64,000 nucleotides of DNA from Chlamydia felis Fe/C-56 (GTDB lineage Bacteria > Chlamydiota > Chlamydiia > Chlamydiales > Chlamydiaceae), in contig NC_007899.1 in assembly GCF_000009945.1 (NCBI RefSeq), forward strand, positions 1,102,240 through 1,166,239, in the 5' to 3' direction. A model generated the notes under the pieces. It saw nothing but the letters and a program-made list of their open reading frames with translations. It made no database searches and had not been told where the DNA came from. The position numbers and the translations under genes are program-made. Every line of letters begins with the position of its first letter. The stretch's first letter is position 1. This document shows positions 18,464 to 26,449 of the stretch, in pieces.

Positions 18464-19792
18464 TTATCGGAAAATTGCCCGAAGTTGTTGCGAAGCTTCC
18501 TCATAATTTGTCTTTTCATGGATATCTTGCTTTAAGAATCTGTTCAGTTTATCTATATGATCTATAGCAAAATCCACTCCGCGATCGGAACCCCGACGGT
18601 ATTCTCCAATACGTATAAGCATTTCGTTAGCTTTATACTTGGCTAACACCTCACGAGCTTTTCCTATAATACGTCTTTGTTCCTCAGGAACAATTGCTGT
18701 TAACAATCGGCTAATTGACGCCAGAACATCAATAGCGGGATAGTGATATGCCTGTGCTAAAGCATTGGACAAGACAATATGACCATCAAGTATCGATTTT
18801 ACCTCATCGGCAACAGGTTCGTTCATATCGTCTCCGGCAACAAGCACAGTATAAAATGCTGTGATTGTGCCTTTATCTGAAGCTCCGGAACGTTCTAATA
18901 ACCTAGGTAGGGTTGAAAATACTGAAGGAGTGTATCCTGCTCGAGCTGGGGGTTCTCCGGCAGCCAACCCCACTTCTCTTAAGGCTCGAGCAAATCGAGT
19001 TACAGAATCCATCATTAAAACTACAGTTTTTCCCTGATCACGGAAATACTCTGCTATAGCAGTCCCTACATAAGCCGCGTTTAAGCGCAACTGAGATGAC
19101 TGATCTGATGTAGAAACGACGATCACCGATCGCTTCATTCCTTCTTCGCCAAGGTCTCCTTCGATAAACTCACGCACTTCACGTCCCCGCTCTCCGATAA
19201 GAGCGATTACGTTAACATCAGCTTCTTCAGCGTTTCTAGCTATCATTCCCAGAAGAGAGGATTTACCCACCCCGGCCCCGGCAAAAATCCCTATACGCTG
19301 ACCTCTAGCAACTGTGAGCATACCATCGATGCATCGCACGCCTGTGGATAAGATTGTTCTTAATTTTTCTCTGTGTAGAGGATCGGGTGGCGCGCGGAAA
19401 ACAGGATAAGTTTCGTTAACATCAACTAAAGGACCTTTGATTTCAGAATCAATAGGTTCTCCTAATCCATTCAATACACGACCTAAAAGACCGTTACCCG
19501 CACGAATGTATAAAGGCAGCCCGGTAGGAATCACTTCTGAAGAAGGACTCACTCCGGTAAGTTCTCCTAATGGAGATAAGAAAGCAAAATGTTGCGTGAA
19601 ACCGACGACTTCAGTAACAAGCGGCTCCATACCCTGACGTTTAACCAAGCAGACTTCCCCAACTCGGACATCAGGGACAACAGCTTTGATTAACATACCG
19701 ACGACTTCAGTAATACGACCGACAACTGTAGTCAAACGCACATCGTTTAATTGCGACATGAGGGTGTCAAAATTTGTCGTCAATTCGTCCAT
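18464..19792 (-). CDS. cdsN: Type III secretion ATPase CdsN (SctN)
   Basis: The 442-residue hexameric ATPase that strips chaperones and unfolds substrates at the base of the injectisome (CT669 position). Walker A is GAGVGKSS at residues 172-179; Walker B lies in VVLMMDSVTRFARALREVGLA; ALIGERGREVREF is the conserved catalytic-glutamate region. It resembles F1-beta and FliI in length and order. The N-terminal barrel includes VVGRITEVVGMLIKA. ATG at 19792 is one base from the CT668-type stop. This is the larger of the usual two chlamydial FliI-type relatives; position in the T3SS operon identifies it as CdsN. Confidence 0.96.
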   Translation of the reverse strand: MDELTTNFDTLMSQLNDVRLTTVVGRITEVVGMLIKAVVPDVRVGEVCLVKRQGMEPLVTEVVGFTQHFAFLSPLGELTGVSPSSEVIPTGLPLYIRAGNGLLGRVLNGLGEPIDSEIKGPLVDVNETYPVFRAPPDPLHREKLRTILSTGVRCIDGMLTVARGQRIGIFAGAGVGKSSLLGMIARNAEEADVNVIALIGERGREVREFIEGDLGEEGMKRSVIVVSTSDQSSQLRLNAAYVGTAIAEYFRDQGKTVVLMMDSVTRFARALREVGLAAGEPPARAGYTPSVFSTLPRLLERSGASDKGTITAFYTVLVAGDDMNEPVADEVKSILDGHIVLSNALAQAYHYPAIDVLASISRLLTAIVPEEQRRIIGKAREVLAKYKANEMLIRIGEYRRGSDRGVDFAIDHIDKLNRFLKQDIHEKTNYEEASQQLRAIFR

Positions 19793-19793
19793 G

Positions 19794-20462
19794 TTAACCT
19801 AATTGTGTAGTCATTATCGTCTTTATACTACTTACTGAAGTTCCTACGATACTAGCAAAGAGCTCAGCTCTTTGCGTTGCTCTTTGAACAGCATACTGTA
19901 CTTTTAAAAAGTCTGCTAAATTTTCCCGTTCGCCATTTCTGTCAGAGAAATATAGCAGAGCTCTATTTAGCACTTCTTCTCCTGAAGAGACCCAATTAAT
20001 CATTTTACGCACAACAGAATCGTCTTCTTTTTCGTTCTTATCCTGTAAGCGTTGCTGTGTATGCTCAGCTATATCGCTAAGATCCCCGTTGATTAAATCA
20101 ATAATCACATTAACGGCTTCAAAATGCTCAGGAGATAGTTTATTTTGATCTTGTCGTAGAGTTGTTTGAGCATCCCATAAACGTTCTTTTAGATTGTTTA
20201 TTTGTTCTTTAAGCTCTTCTGAATCCAATTCTTCTTCTAGTTCAGGATCGATGAGGTTAGAGTTTCTATCTTGCATCATCGCCATAGGATTCGGTTTGAC
20301 ATCCTCTACATTTTTATTCAGGGCGTCTGCAGACATTCCCAGAGAAAATGCAGGGACCTCTTTATTTAGCTCGCTAGTTAAAGGAGTTCCTGAAGGCTTT
20401 TGTATAGAAGCTGTTTCTTTGTCGGAATCTAGCTTCGGGAAAAGCTGCAAAGGATCTATCAT
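19794..20462 (-). CDS. T3SS operon protein of CT668 type, inner-rod candidate
   Basis: A 222-residue soluble protein between cdsG and cdsN, without signal peptide or membrane segment. The first 80 residues are polar and probably disordered, followed by an acidic coiled coil (EEELDSEELKEQINNLKER). The last 40 residues contain a helical hairpin ending LKVQYAVQRATQRAELFASI and VGTSVSSIKTIMTTQL. That tail resembles the C-terminal helix of inner-rod proteins (SctI: YscI, PrgJ, MxiI), which sit next to needle and ATPase genes. Rod proteins are usually about 100 residues, so this would be a long version. Function is inferred, not shown. Confidence 0.6.
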   Translation of the reverse strand: MIDPLQLFPKLDSDKETASIQKPSGTPLTSELNKEVPAFSLGMSADALNKNVEDVKPNPMAMMQDRNSNLIDPELEEELDSEELKEQINNLKERLWDAQTTLRQDQNKLSPEHFEAVNVIIDLINGDLSDIAEHTQQRLQDKNEKEDDSVVRKMINWVSSGEEVLNRALLYFSDRNGERENLADFLKVQYAVQRATQRAELFASIVGTSVSSIKTIMTTQLG

Positions 20463-20500
20463 AAGACAACAACCATGCGTATTTTATTTAGCCTAAAAAG

Positions 20501-20950
20501 TTAACCTAAAGGTCCACTGCTTTTAGCTACTAAGTTATCGTGCCAATCTAAAACAGATTGAGCAAGAATTCTTGTTGATTCTACTTCACAATTCTCTAGA
20601 ACTTGATCTGCTAATTTTAAGCAATTTTCCAAGCTGTCACGACGTACTTCGAAAGAGCTTCCTTGATGCAAAACGATCATCATATGAGTCAGAGCAAGGA
20701 AAGACTTAATGCTCCAATTGTCGATTTCTTTTTGTGCTAAAGCGCTTAAGCGTTCTTCTGCAGCAAAAATTTCCATCTTATGCAGGTCAATCAATGCTAA
20801 TCCCAATTCATGACCATAGTGGTCAGGATTTAAAATTTGTAGAGATTGAAAAAGCTTTTTTGCACCTTCTTCATCGCCTTGTTTAATGGCTAGCATGCCA
20901 GCTTCAAACAACAACGCAAAATCTGCTTTAAATAATTCCAAATCTGCCAT
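20501..20950 (-). CDS. cdsG: Type III secretion needle chaperone CdsG
   Basis: A 149-residue, helical TPR-like protein (DEEGAKKLFQSLQILNPDHY is one repeat) immediately downstream of the needle gene. The arrangement matches the two-chaperone system in which CdsE and CdsG hold the needle subunit CdsF (CT667 counterpart), analogous to YscE/YscG with YscF. No catalytic motifs. ATG at 20950; the gene starts 18 nt after the cdsF stop. Confidence 0.88.
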   Translation of the reverse strand: MADLELFKADFALLFEAGMLAIKQGDEEGAKKLFQSLQILNPDHYGHELGLALIDLHKMEIFAAEERLSALAQKEIDNWSIKSFLALTHMMIVLHQGSSFEVRRDSLENCLKLADQVLENCEVESTRILAQSVLDWHDNLVAKSSGPLG

Positions 20951-20968
20951 GATCCTTCTCTTAATTTA

Positions 20969-21232
20969 TTAACTTCCTTTAACAGCTCTTGCCATAGTAA
21001 TCATCTCAGTGTTCACTGCTGTCAAGATGTTGGACACTGCTTCCATGTACTGTGATAAAATTTGCATACGAAATTGCAAATTAAACATCGTACCTAAATC
21101 AACAGTCCCTTGCGTTGATGTTTCTAATTCTGTTAGGTATTGTTGCACACCTTGGACGTACTTACATACGCCGTTAAGCATTTCATTAAAATTAAAAGCT
21201 GAGCAACTGCTCCCGCTGCCACCGGCACTCAT
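20969..21232 (-). CDS. cdsF: Type III secretion needle subunit CdsF
   Basis: An 87-residue needle-filament subunit (SctF). The family shape is visible: a short Gly/Ser N terminus with Cys10, helix 1 (FNEMLNGVCKYVQGVQQYLTEL), a turn, then helix 2 (QFRMQILSQYMEAVSNILTA) ending in basic residues. It contains two cysteines, unusual for needles generally but known for CdsF, where oxidation in elementary bodies may lock the needle. A strong ribosome site AGAGGAG lies 7-8 nt before ATG 21232. It lies between its chaperones cdsE and cdsG. Confidence 0.95.
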   Translation of the reverse strand: MSAGGSGSSCSAFNFNEMLNGVCKYVQGVQQYLTELETSTQGTVDLGTMFNLQFRMQILSQYMEAVSNILTAVNTEMITMARAVKGS

Positions 21233-21255
21233 AAATTCTCCTCTTATCTAGTCTA

Positions 21256-21507
21256 TTAAACCATTTTGCGGTTGATTCGCCCGAGAACTTTCTGAAGGGC
21301 TAGATATCCTGCTAATAGCACTTGTTGCTTCTCAAAAGATGCTTTATCAGAACCTTCACGAAGAGAAGCATTCAATTTTTGCACTTTATCCTGCACGTTG
21401 GCATTGATCTCTTGAGCTTTGCTCAGATCCTGCATATCTTTCTCTAAATCAAACAGCGGACGAGAAGATTTATCTTCTTTAGCCGCTGTATTTTCCATAT
21501 TAAACAT
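21256..21507 (-). CDS. cdsE: Type III secretion needle chaperone CdsE
   Basis: An 83-residue helical protein (MFNMENTAAKEDKSS then two amphipathic helices), counterpart of CT665 and functional analogue of YscE. It partners CdsG to keep CdsF monomeric in the cytoplasm. ATG at 21507 is chosen because AGGAAG lies 8 nt upstream; an in-frame ATG-led extension to 21540 lacks a ribosome site and gives an atypical length. It starts 46 nt after the cdsD stop. Confidence 0.85.
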   Translation of the reverse strand: MFNMENTAAKEDKSSRPLFDLEKDMQDLSKAQEINANVQDKVQKLNASLREGSDKASFEKQQVLLAGYLALQKVLGRINRKMV

Positions 21508-21553
21508 AGTATTTCTTCCTAAATACAAAAGAATTAACAAGCCTTAACATTAG

Positions 21554-24079
21554 CTATTTATTGTACTCGATTTTATATTTCAACCCTTCCTTCTCTAAAA
21601 AGATGCAGTGCGGTTGTATGCTGGTGACCGTCATACCATCGATTACATCACCGCGGGTTAAAATCCTTCCATTGACTACAACATTTATGCTTACGTCCCC
21701 GTATTTTGAATATCCGGTTACACGATAACGGCTAGGATATCGCAAATTTAAATTTATTATTCCCTCTTCAACAGGCAACAAAACGACAAAGTTTTTCACA
21801 AGGCGTACGCCTGGCAAAGCAGAGATTTCCTGAACAACAGCGCGGAATTTTTCCCCATCGCCATTATTAACATAGCCAGTGAGAACAACTTCGCCATTAA
21901 CAAACGCTACTTGAATATTTGCGAATCCTGATTGCAAAAGTTGACCAGAGATAGCCTTCAACATTTGCGATTCTATAATTACCTTATTCTCAAGCAGGGA
22001 AAGATAGTTGAAATGCACGTTAAGATAATCAGAGAGACATACGGCTTGCTCTTCTGTTTTTAGGTATCCTGTGATCACAAACTCTCCGGGTTCTGGGGAG
22101 TGCATACTCACGCCCTTGAACTCCGGTTTCTTAGACAACAATATGTTGATTTCCTGCCAAACAGCTTCATCATCAATCACGTTGTCATCTATGGATTTGA
22201 TGAAAGATAAAGCATCCATTTTATAGAGAAGTTCGCTTTTATCTATACTATTTTTTACATGCCCTATTAAAAAGAGTTGGCCATTGTTTTTATTAAACGT
22301 GTAGCGAACTGTTGGAAAAGCATTGACCACACGTTCGATGTCTTCCTGAAAATCGATATTTTCCACAGGAACAACTTCTTTCGTATGGAATAAAGATGCT
22401 GTACCTATACCGAAGAGAATAGCGAGCCCACCAATGAACAGTGTAAGAATAAACGATCCTGTAGGGAGCGTCGCCCGTTTTCGTTTTTCTTCTTCTTCTT
22501 GAGCTTCCCGTTCTGCAACTTCTTCAGCATCTTGAGGCCGGCCGAATAAACCGTAATCTTCTGGAGCAAACGAAGCGACAATAGTATCTGCAGGAGCTAA
22601 ATGATCTATCAGCAAAAATAAAGTTGTTCCTAGAGCAACAACTTGATTAGAACTTAAAGTAGAGCTGTGCTCTATTTTCTTTCCTTCGATAATTACGCCA
22701 TTTTTGCTTCCTAGATCTTCTAACATAACAGAACCATCGTTGCTGACGATGATTTTGGCATGGCGTTGCGACACGCTAAGATCATTAAAGACAATATCCG
22801 CAGAAGCTGGGTCACTACCTAAAATGTAAGATTTCCCTGTATCCAGGTGAAATTCTGCACCGATATTGGCTCCGGCTAATACTTTTAATAAAAAGCGTGA
22901 GGGCTGGGACAGGTCTACCGAAACGTTTTTTTGAACAATATCATCGATTTCTGCAGGGAAAATACCCTGATCAAATTTAAAGAGATCTTGTACATTAAAA
23001 GGCGACAAAACTTCGGCTTTTTCAGTTTTTTTGTTTTCCTCTTTAGACTCTTCCTCAGTAACCTTGTCAGAATCTTGGTCTTCTTCCTCTTCAGATTTTT
23101 CTACGGAATCTTCTTCGCTAGTATCCTGCTCTTTAGAAGAGCCTTCTTCTTTAGCCTCCTTTTCAGGTTTCTGGCTTTCTTCTTCGGGGTTCTCTTCTAT
23201 TTTTTCTTCGTTAGCAACTTGTTCTTTAGAAGCCTCTTCATCTTGAGGTTCTTCTACATTTTGACTCCCATCAGTTGCTGTTACTTGAGGAGTTGTTTCT
23301 TCTTGATTAAAAGCAGGAGGCTCTTTAACAGGCTCATTTGCTTTAGGTTGACCATCTTCTTTAGACTGATCTTGCGTAGCGGGTGCTGAATCTGGCAACG
23401 GTTGCTGATTTTGATTAGGCAAAGCTCCGTTTTCTTCCATAGTGGCATGCTGGGTTGCGGTAGTTTTTACATCCCCTAATGGGGATTCTGTCTTTTTTTC
23501 TCCAGCTACAGATAGCGAATCTATATCTATCTTTTGACTAGAGGTTTTCTGCTCTGACTTTGCAGAAGCCAGGAAAGCTTCAGCAAGTTCTTTATCTTTA
23601 TCGGAGGGAGAAGCATCGGAAGAATCTTGCTGGGTTGCTGGAGAAGGTTTTGTTGCTCTATCCTGTGAAGCCTTACTTTGCTTCTCCGTCTTTTTCTTTC
23701 TATCGGCAGGTTCTGGCGAGACATTAATCGTATTTTCTGATGAAAAGTCAAAATCGTAAACAACATCCTCAGGATCAAATTCATCCGTGAAAAAAGAATA
23801 TTGATTGCTTCCAAATGTTATGACGTCGGTATGATTTATTGGTGTTGTTTCTGTAATTTCCTTTCCGTTTACAGTAACGGGATGAGCGAGGTCTAAATTG
23901 GTAATATAGTAGAGGTCTTCTTCTTTTGTAATAATCACCTGAGTGCCCGCAAGCTTAGGATCCTCCAACTGAATATCGCTAGTAGCCTCGTCCTTTCCTA
24001 TGGACCAGCTAGTTCCTTCTTCGAAAACCAGAACAAATCCTGACAACGGGCCTTTATCAATAATTAACCGTGCACCCAT
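21554..24079 (-). CDS. cdsD: Type III secretion inner-membrane ring protein CdsD (SctD) with FHA domains
   Basis: An 841-residue ring protein spanning the inner membrane (CT664 position). A degenerate FHA-like fold occupies about residues 1-100, then roughly 230 residues of Glu/Ser/Gln-rich low complexity. A canonical FHA domain follows at about 390-485, with SVSQRHAKI (R439, H440) and LEDLGSKNG as phosphothreonine-binding signatures. A single transmembrane helix lies at about 539-560 (ILTLFIGGLAILFGIG), and the periplasmic part carries repeated ring-building/BON-like modules to residue 841. Ordinary SctD proteins are about 400 residues with one FHA-like domain, so the N-terminal half is a chlamydial extension. 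A kinase gene (pkn5) in the same operon is a natural partner for phospho-control. Confidence 0.94.
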   Translation of the reverse strand: MGARLIIDKGPLSGFVLVFEEGTSWSIGKDEATSDIQLEDPKLAGTQVIITKEEDLYYITNLDLAHPVTVNGKEITETTPINHTDVITFGSNQYSFFTDEFDPEDVVYDFDFSSENTINVSPEPADRKKKTEKQSKASQDRATKPSPATQQDSSDASPSDKDKELAEAFLASAKSEQKTSSQKIDIDSLSVAGEKKTESPLGDVKTTATQHATMEENGALPNQNQQPLPDSAPATQDQSKEDGQPKANEPVKEPPAFNQEETTPQVTATDGSQNVEEPQDEEASKEQVANEEKIEENPEEESQKPEKEAKEEGSSKEQDTSEEDSVEKSEEEEDQDSDKVTEEESKEENKKTEKAEVLSPFNVQDLFKFDQGIFPAEIDDIVQKNVSVDLSQPSRFLLKVLAGANIGAEFHLDTGKSYILGSDPASADIVFNDLSVSQRHAKIIVSNDGSVMLEDLGSKNGVIIEGKKIEHSSTLSSNQVVALGTTLFLLIDHLAPADTIVASFAPEDYGLFGRPQDAEEVAEREAQEEEEKRKRATLPTGSFILTLFIGGLAILFGIGTASLFHTKEVVPVENIDFQEDIERVVNAFPTVRYTFNKNNGQLFLIGHVKNSIDKSELLYKMDALSFIKSIDDNVIDDEAVWQEINILLSKKPEFKGVSMHSPEPGEFVITGYLKTEEQAVCLSDYLNVHFNYLSLLENKVIIESQMLKAISGQLLQSGFANIQVAFVNGEVVLTGYVNNGDGEKFRAVVQEISALPGVRLVKNFVVLLPVEEGIINLNLRYPSRYRVTGYSKYGDVSINVVVNGRILTRGDVIDGMTVTSIQPHCIFLEKEGLKYKIEYNK

Positions 24080-24098
24080 GTTTTTCTACCTCTGTCGC

Positions 24099-24503
24099 CT
24101 ATTGTCCTTGTTGTGGTTTGTCCAATCCCAAATCTTCAAGCCAAGTTTCAGAAAAATTCATAAAACTCTCTACGTAAAGCGCAAAGTCTTTATATGAAAC
24201 TTCTTCAGGAATTCTACGTGTCATGACAATATTGCCCTCGGAATCCAACCCGAGAGCCCCCCCTCCTGTTTCTCTACCAAACAAGTTCGCTACCATCATC
24301 TGTAAGTATGCTTTATTTATATCCGCAGAAGGAGCTAGCTTCCCTAAGAAAGCGCTAAAAACAATTTCATTGTCTGCATTTTGTAATACACGTATCTTGA
24401 CAAGATCGCTTATAGGCAAGACGTATGCTCCGTCAGCATCGAATTCGAGGGTTGACGTTATACCAATATACGTGGCAAAATTTTTTATCAATTTCTCCAA
24501 CAT
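24099..24503 (-). CDS. scc4: Type III secretion chaperone and RNA-polymerase regulator Scc4
   Basis: A 134-residue class I-type secretion chaperone ([15 protein letters not shown] ... [10 protein letters not shown]), counterpart of CT663. In C. trachomatis this protein (Scc4) is reported to pair with Scc1 to chaperone the plug protein CopN, and to bind the sigma-66/beta subunits of RNA polymerase, linking secretion to transcription. ATG at 24503 follows AGGAAG by 8 nt, so the 14-residue longer frame from 24545 is rejected. It is the first gene of the T3SS operon, 19 nt upstream of cdsD. Confidence 0.87.
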   Translation of the reverse strand: MLEKLIKNFATYIGITSTLEFDADGAYVLPISDLVKIRVLQNADNEIVFSAFLGKLAPSADINKAYLQMMVANLFGRETGGGALGLDSEGNIVMTRRIPEEVSYKDFALYVESFMNFSETWLEDLGLDKPQQGQ

Positions 24504-24851
24504 GCCCGCTCTTCCTACACACAGGAACGGCTGTCTCTTCTTCATAGAAAAAATTAGACAACCTCTTTTCTAGACTTTGCTTTTTCAGCCTTTAAATCGA
24601 GTTATGCCAATACAAACTTTAAAAATAAAAACGATTTCTTGTTTCTACAAACAACAGCACGTTCGTTTTTTTGTTCATCTTTTTCACTATAAAGAACAAA
24701 AGACCTAAGAAAAATCAGGCTGATTTTTATTGTGTTTGTTATCAACCACAATTGCTAGTACTAGACCACACTTGCATACAAATCCATCGCATTAACGATG
24801 AAAGCCTAGAGTATTTTCGATAGCTGTATATGTCAAGAGATGAATTAGACG
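24504..24851 (-). promoter_or_regulatory. Non-coding region upstream of the T3SS operon
   Basis: A 348-nt AT-rich gap after hemA that must hold the scc4-cdsD operon promoter. The clearest element is an inverted repeat AAAAATCA (24710-24717) / TGATTTTT (24721-24728), which could be a weak bidirectional terminator or a protein-binding palindrome. A weak promoter candidate, TTGTAG-17-TATTTT, reads leftwards near 24620-24648. No gene seen. Confidence 0.4.
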
Positions 24852-25868
24852 CTAAAGAATCAACAGCTTGGGACGAGAAGTTCGAATCTGGCTCAAAGAT
24901 ATATTTGAGCTCTTTTTTTCATAAACTTCCCATTGTTTTCTTGCTGCTAGAGCTAAAAATGGTTTTTCTTTATTTGTACACTGCTTACTAATTTGAAGTT
25001 TCTTCTGCACACGCTCGCTAATAAAATCCATATCCAAATACGAGATCCCTTCGGGACGTTCCACTAAAGTAAAGGTACGCGGAACATTGAAATCAAAAAC
25101 CACCCGATTTGGAATACCTGCCAAACTTTCTAAAGATAGTCCGGGAAAATCTCTGGCGGATTCCGATGATCCAAAGAAAATGACATCATAAGGCTTTCCG
25201 AAGGAAAGTTGACTACGAGCCACCGTATCGTATGGTATGGGAATATTTTTTCGAGAGCAAAAAATTAGATTTCGGTAACCTTTCGCACTCAACCCTTTTG
25301 CGATCTTCCGATTAACATCAGAGTAACCGATAAATAAAAGTTTGTCTTTTGTTGATTTACCATGCAAGTCTAGAGTTTCTTCAACAATGGATTCCATCGT
25401 CACAACAGGATAAGACAAAGACACTTGAGAACGAAAATCCTTTCCTTCTTTTAAAGCTTTCTGAAATAGAAAATGTAGAGCAAAGGGTAGTTCTCGATCT
25501 GTTTTTGCTTTAATATATGCGCGTTTCACCTGACCCTGTATTTCTGTTTCCCCAAAAATCAAACTGTCCATACCGCTAGTAACAGTAAATAAATGGGTAA
25601 AACACGCTAATCCTTGATAACAATAAGGACGCGTTCCTAAAGAAGAAATCCAAGAAAGCAATTTCGATTGAACGTTGGCATTACTTTTAGAAAAATAATA
25701 AATTTCCGCTCTGTGGCATGTCAACAGTAAAACGAAAGATCCATCTCCGCCGAAAAAACGCTGCGCCAATAGTGTATCAGCTTCAAAAGTCTTTAAGATA
25801 TTAATCACTGCTTCTCTTTCTTTTAAAGCAGCCTCTCGATAGCTAATTCCAACAACTCCTAGAACCAT
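24852..25868 (-). CDS. hemA: Glutamyl-tRNA reductase
   Basis: Reduces glutamyl-tRNA(Glu) to glutamate-1-semialdehyde, the first committed tetrapyrrole step. The N-terminal catalytic domain starts [18 protein letters not shown], with catalytic cysteine in [13 protein letters not shown] near residue 50 and the conserved [21 protein letters not shown]. The NADPH-binding Rossmann domain includes [23 protein letters not shown] and RNLIFCSRK. At 338 residues it is shorter than E. coli HemA (about 418), because the C-terminal dimerisation domain is reduced, as in other chlamydiae (CT662). ATG at 25868 is preferred; a TTG-led extension to 25910 precedes the conserved start. Confidence 0.93.
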
Positions 25869-26449
25869 AAGCACGTTGTAATAAGTTTTCCTCTTATTCT
25901 CTAAATACAAGACAAATAATAGAGAACTGAGAACGAAAGTAGTCTAGGTGTATAGCCCAAGATCAAATTAGATGCCATCTATTTATCCTCTCTTAGACTG
26001 GTTCCCCGTACAAAATACAGAGAAAATAAGACAAGGCCTTATCCTAATATTAAGACATAAATTATGGGAATATCCCTAGTTCCTTAAAGTCTTACTTCAT
26101 CACTTGTCATCCATATTCAAGATCGTTTCAACTTTTGTGACCCACTTTCCAACTAACGAAACTCTAGATTTAATGCTTAAACTAGAAGAAGTATTATAAA
26201 ATATTAAAAATATAAAAATCTTAAACTTTAGTCTAAAAACTACGTCTATCTTGATTGAGAAAAAGAAATATCGTAATCTGACAAATCTTCTGGGAGAGAG
26301 GCTTAGATCTCCCGGAGTCCAATAGTAAACAGGGCTATTGTTGAGAAATACTTATAGCACTGCTATGGCTAACCATTAACTCAAACATCGCGCAGTAGAA
26401 TTCTAACAGAAGTCTTTTTCCTTAGAACGCAGTAAGAAGAATAGAAAAT
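25869..26449. promoter_or_regulatory. Long divergent hemA / parE intergenic region with a structured leader
   Basis: This 581-nt region carries no convincing gene. Just upstream of the topoisomerase operon three hairpins follow one another: GGGAGA/TCTCCC (26292-26297, 26308-26313), CAATAG/CTATTG (26320-26325, 26335-26340) and ATAGCA/TGCTAT (26354-26366). None has a T-run, so they are not ordinary terminators. They would lie in the 5' leader if the promoter is further upstream. No riboswitch family recognised. Confidence 0.4.

Noticed and set aside
22931..23389. A 152-codon plus-strand frame rich in Phe and Leu
   Set aside because: It is the antisense of the Glu/Ser-rich low-complexity part of cdsD; such repeats create long antisense frames by composition.
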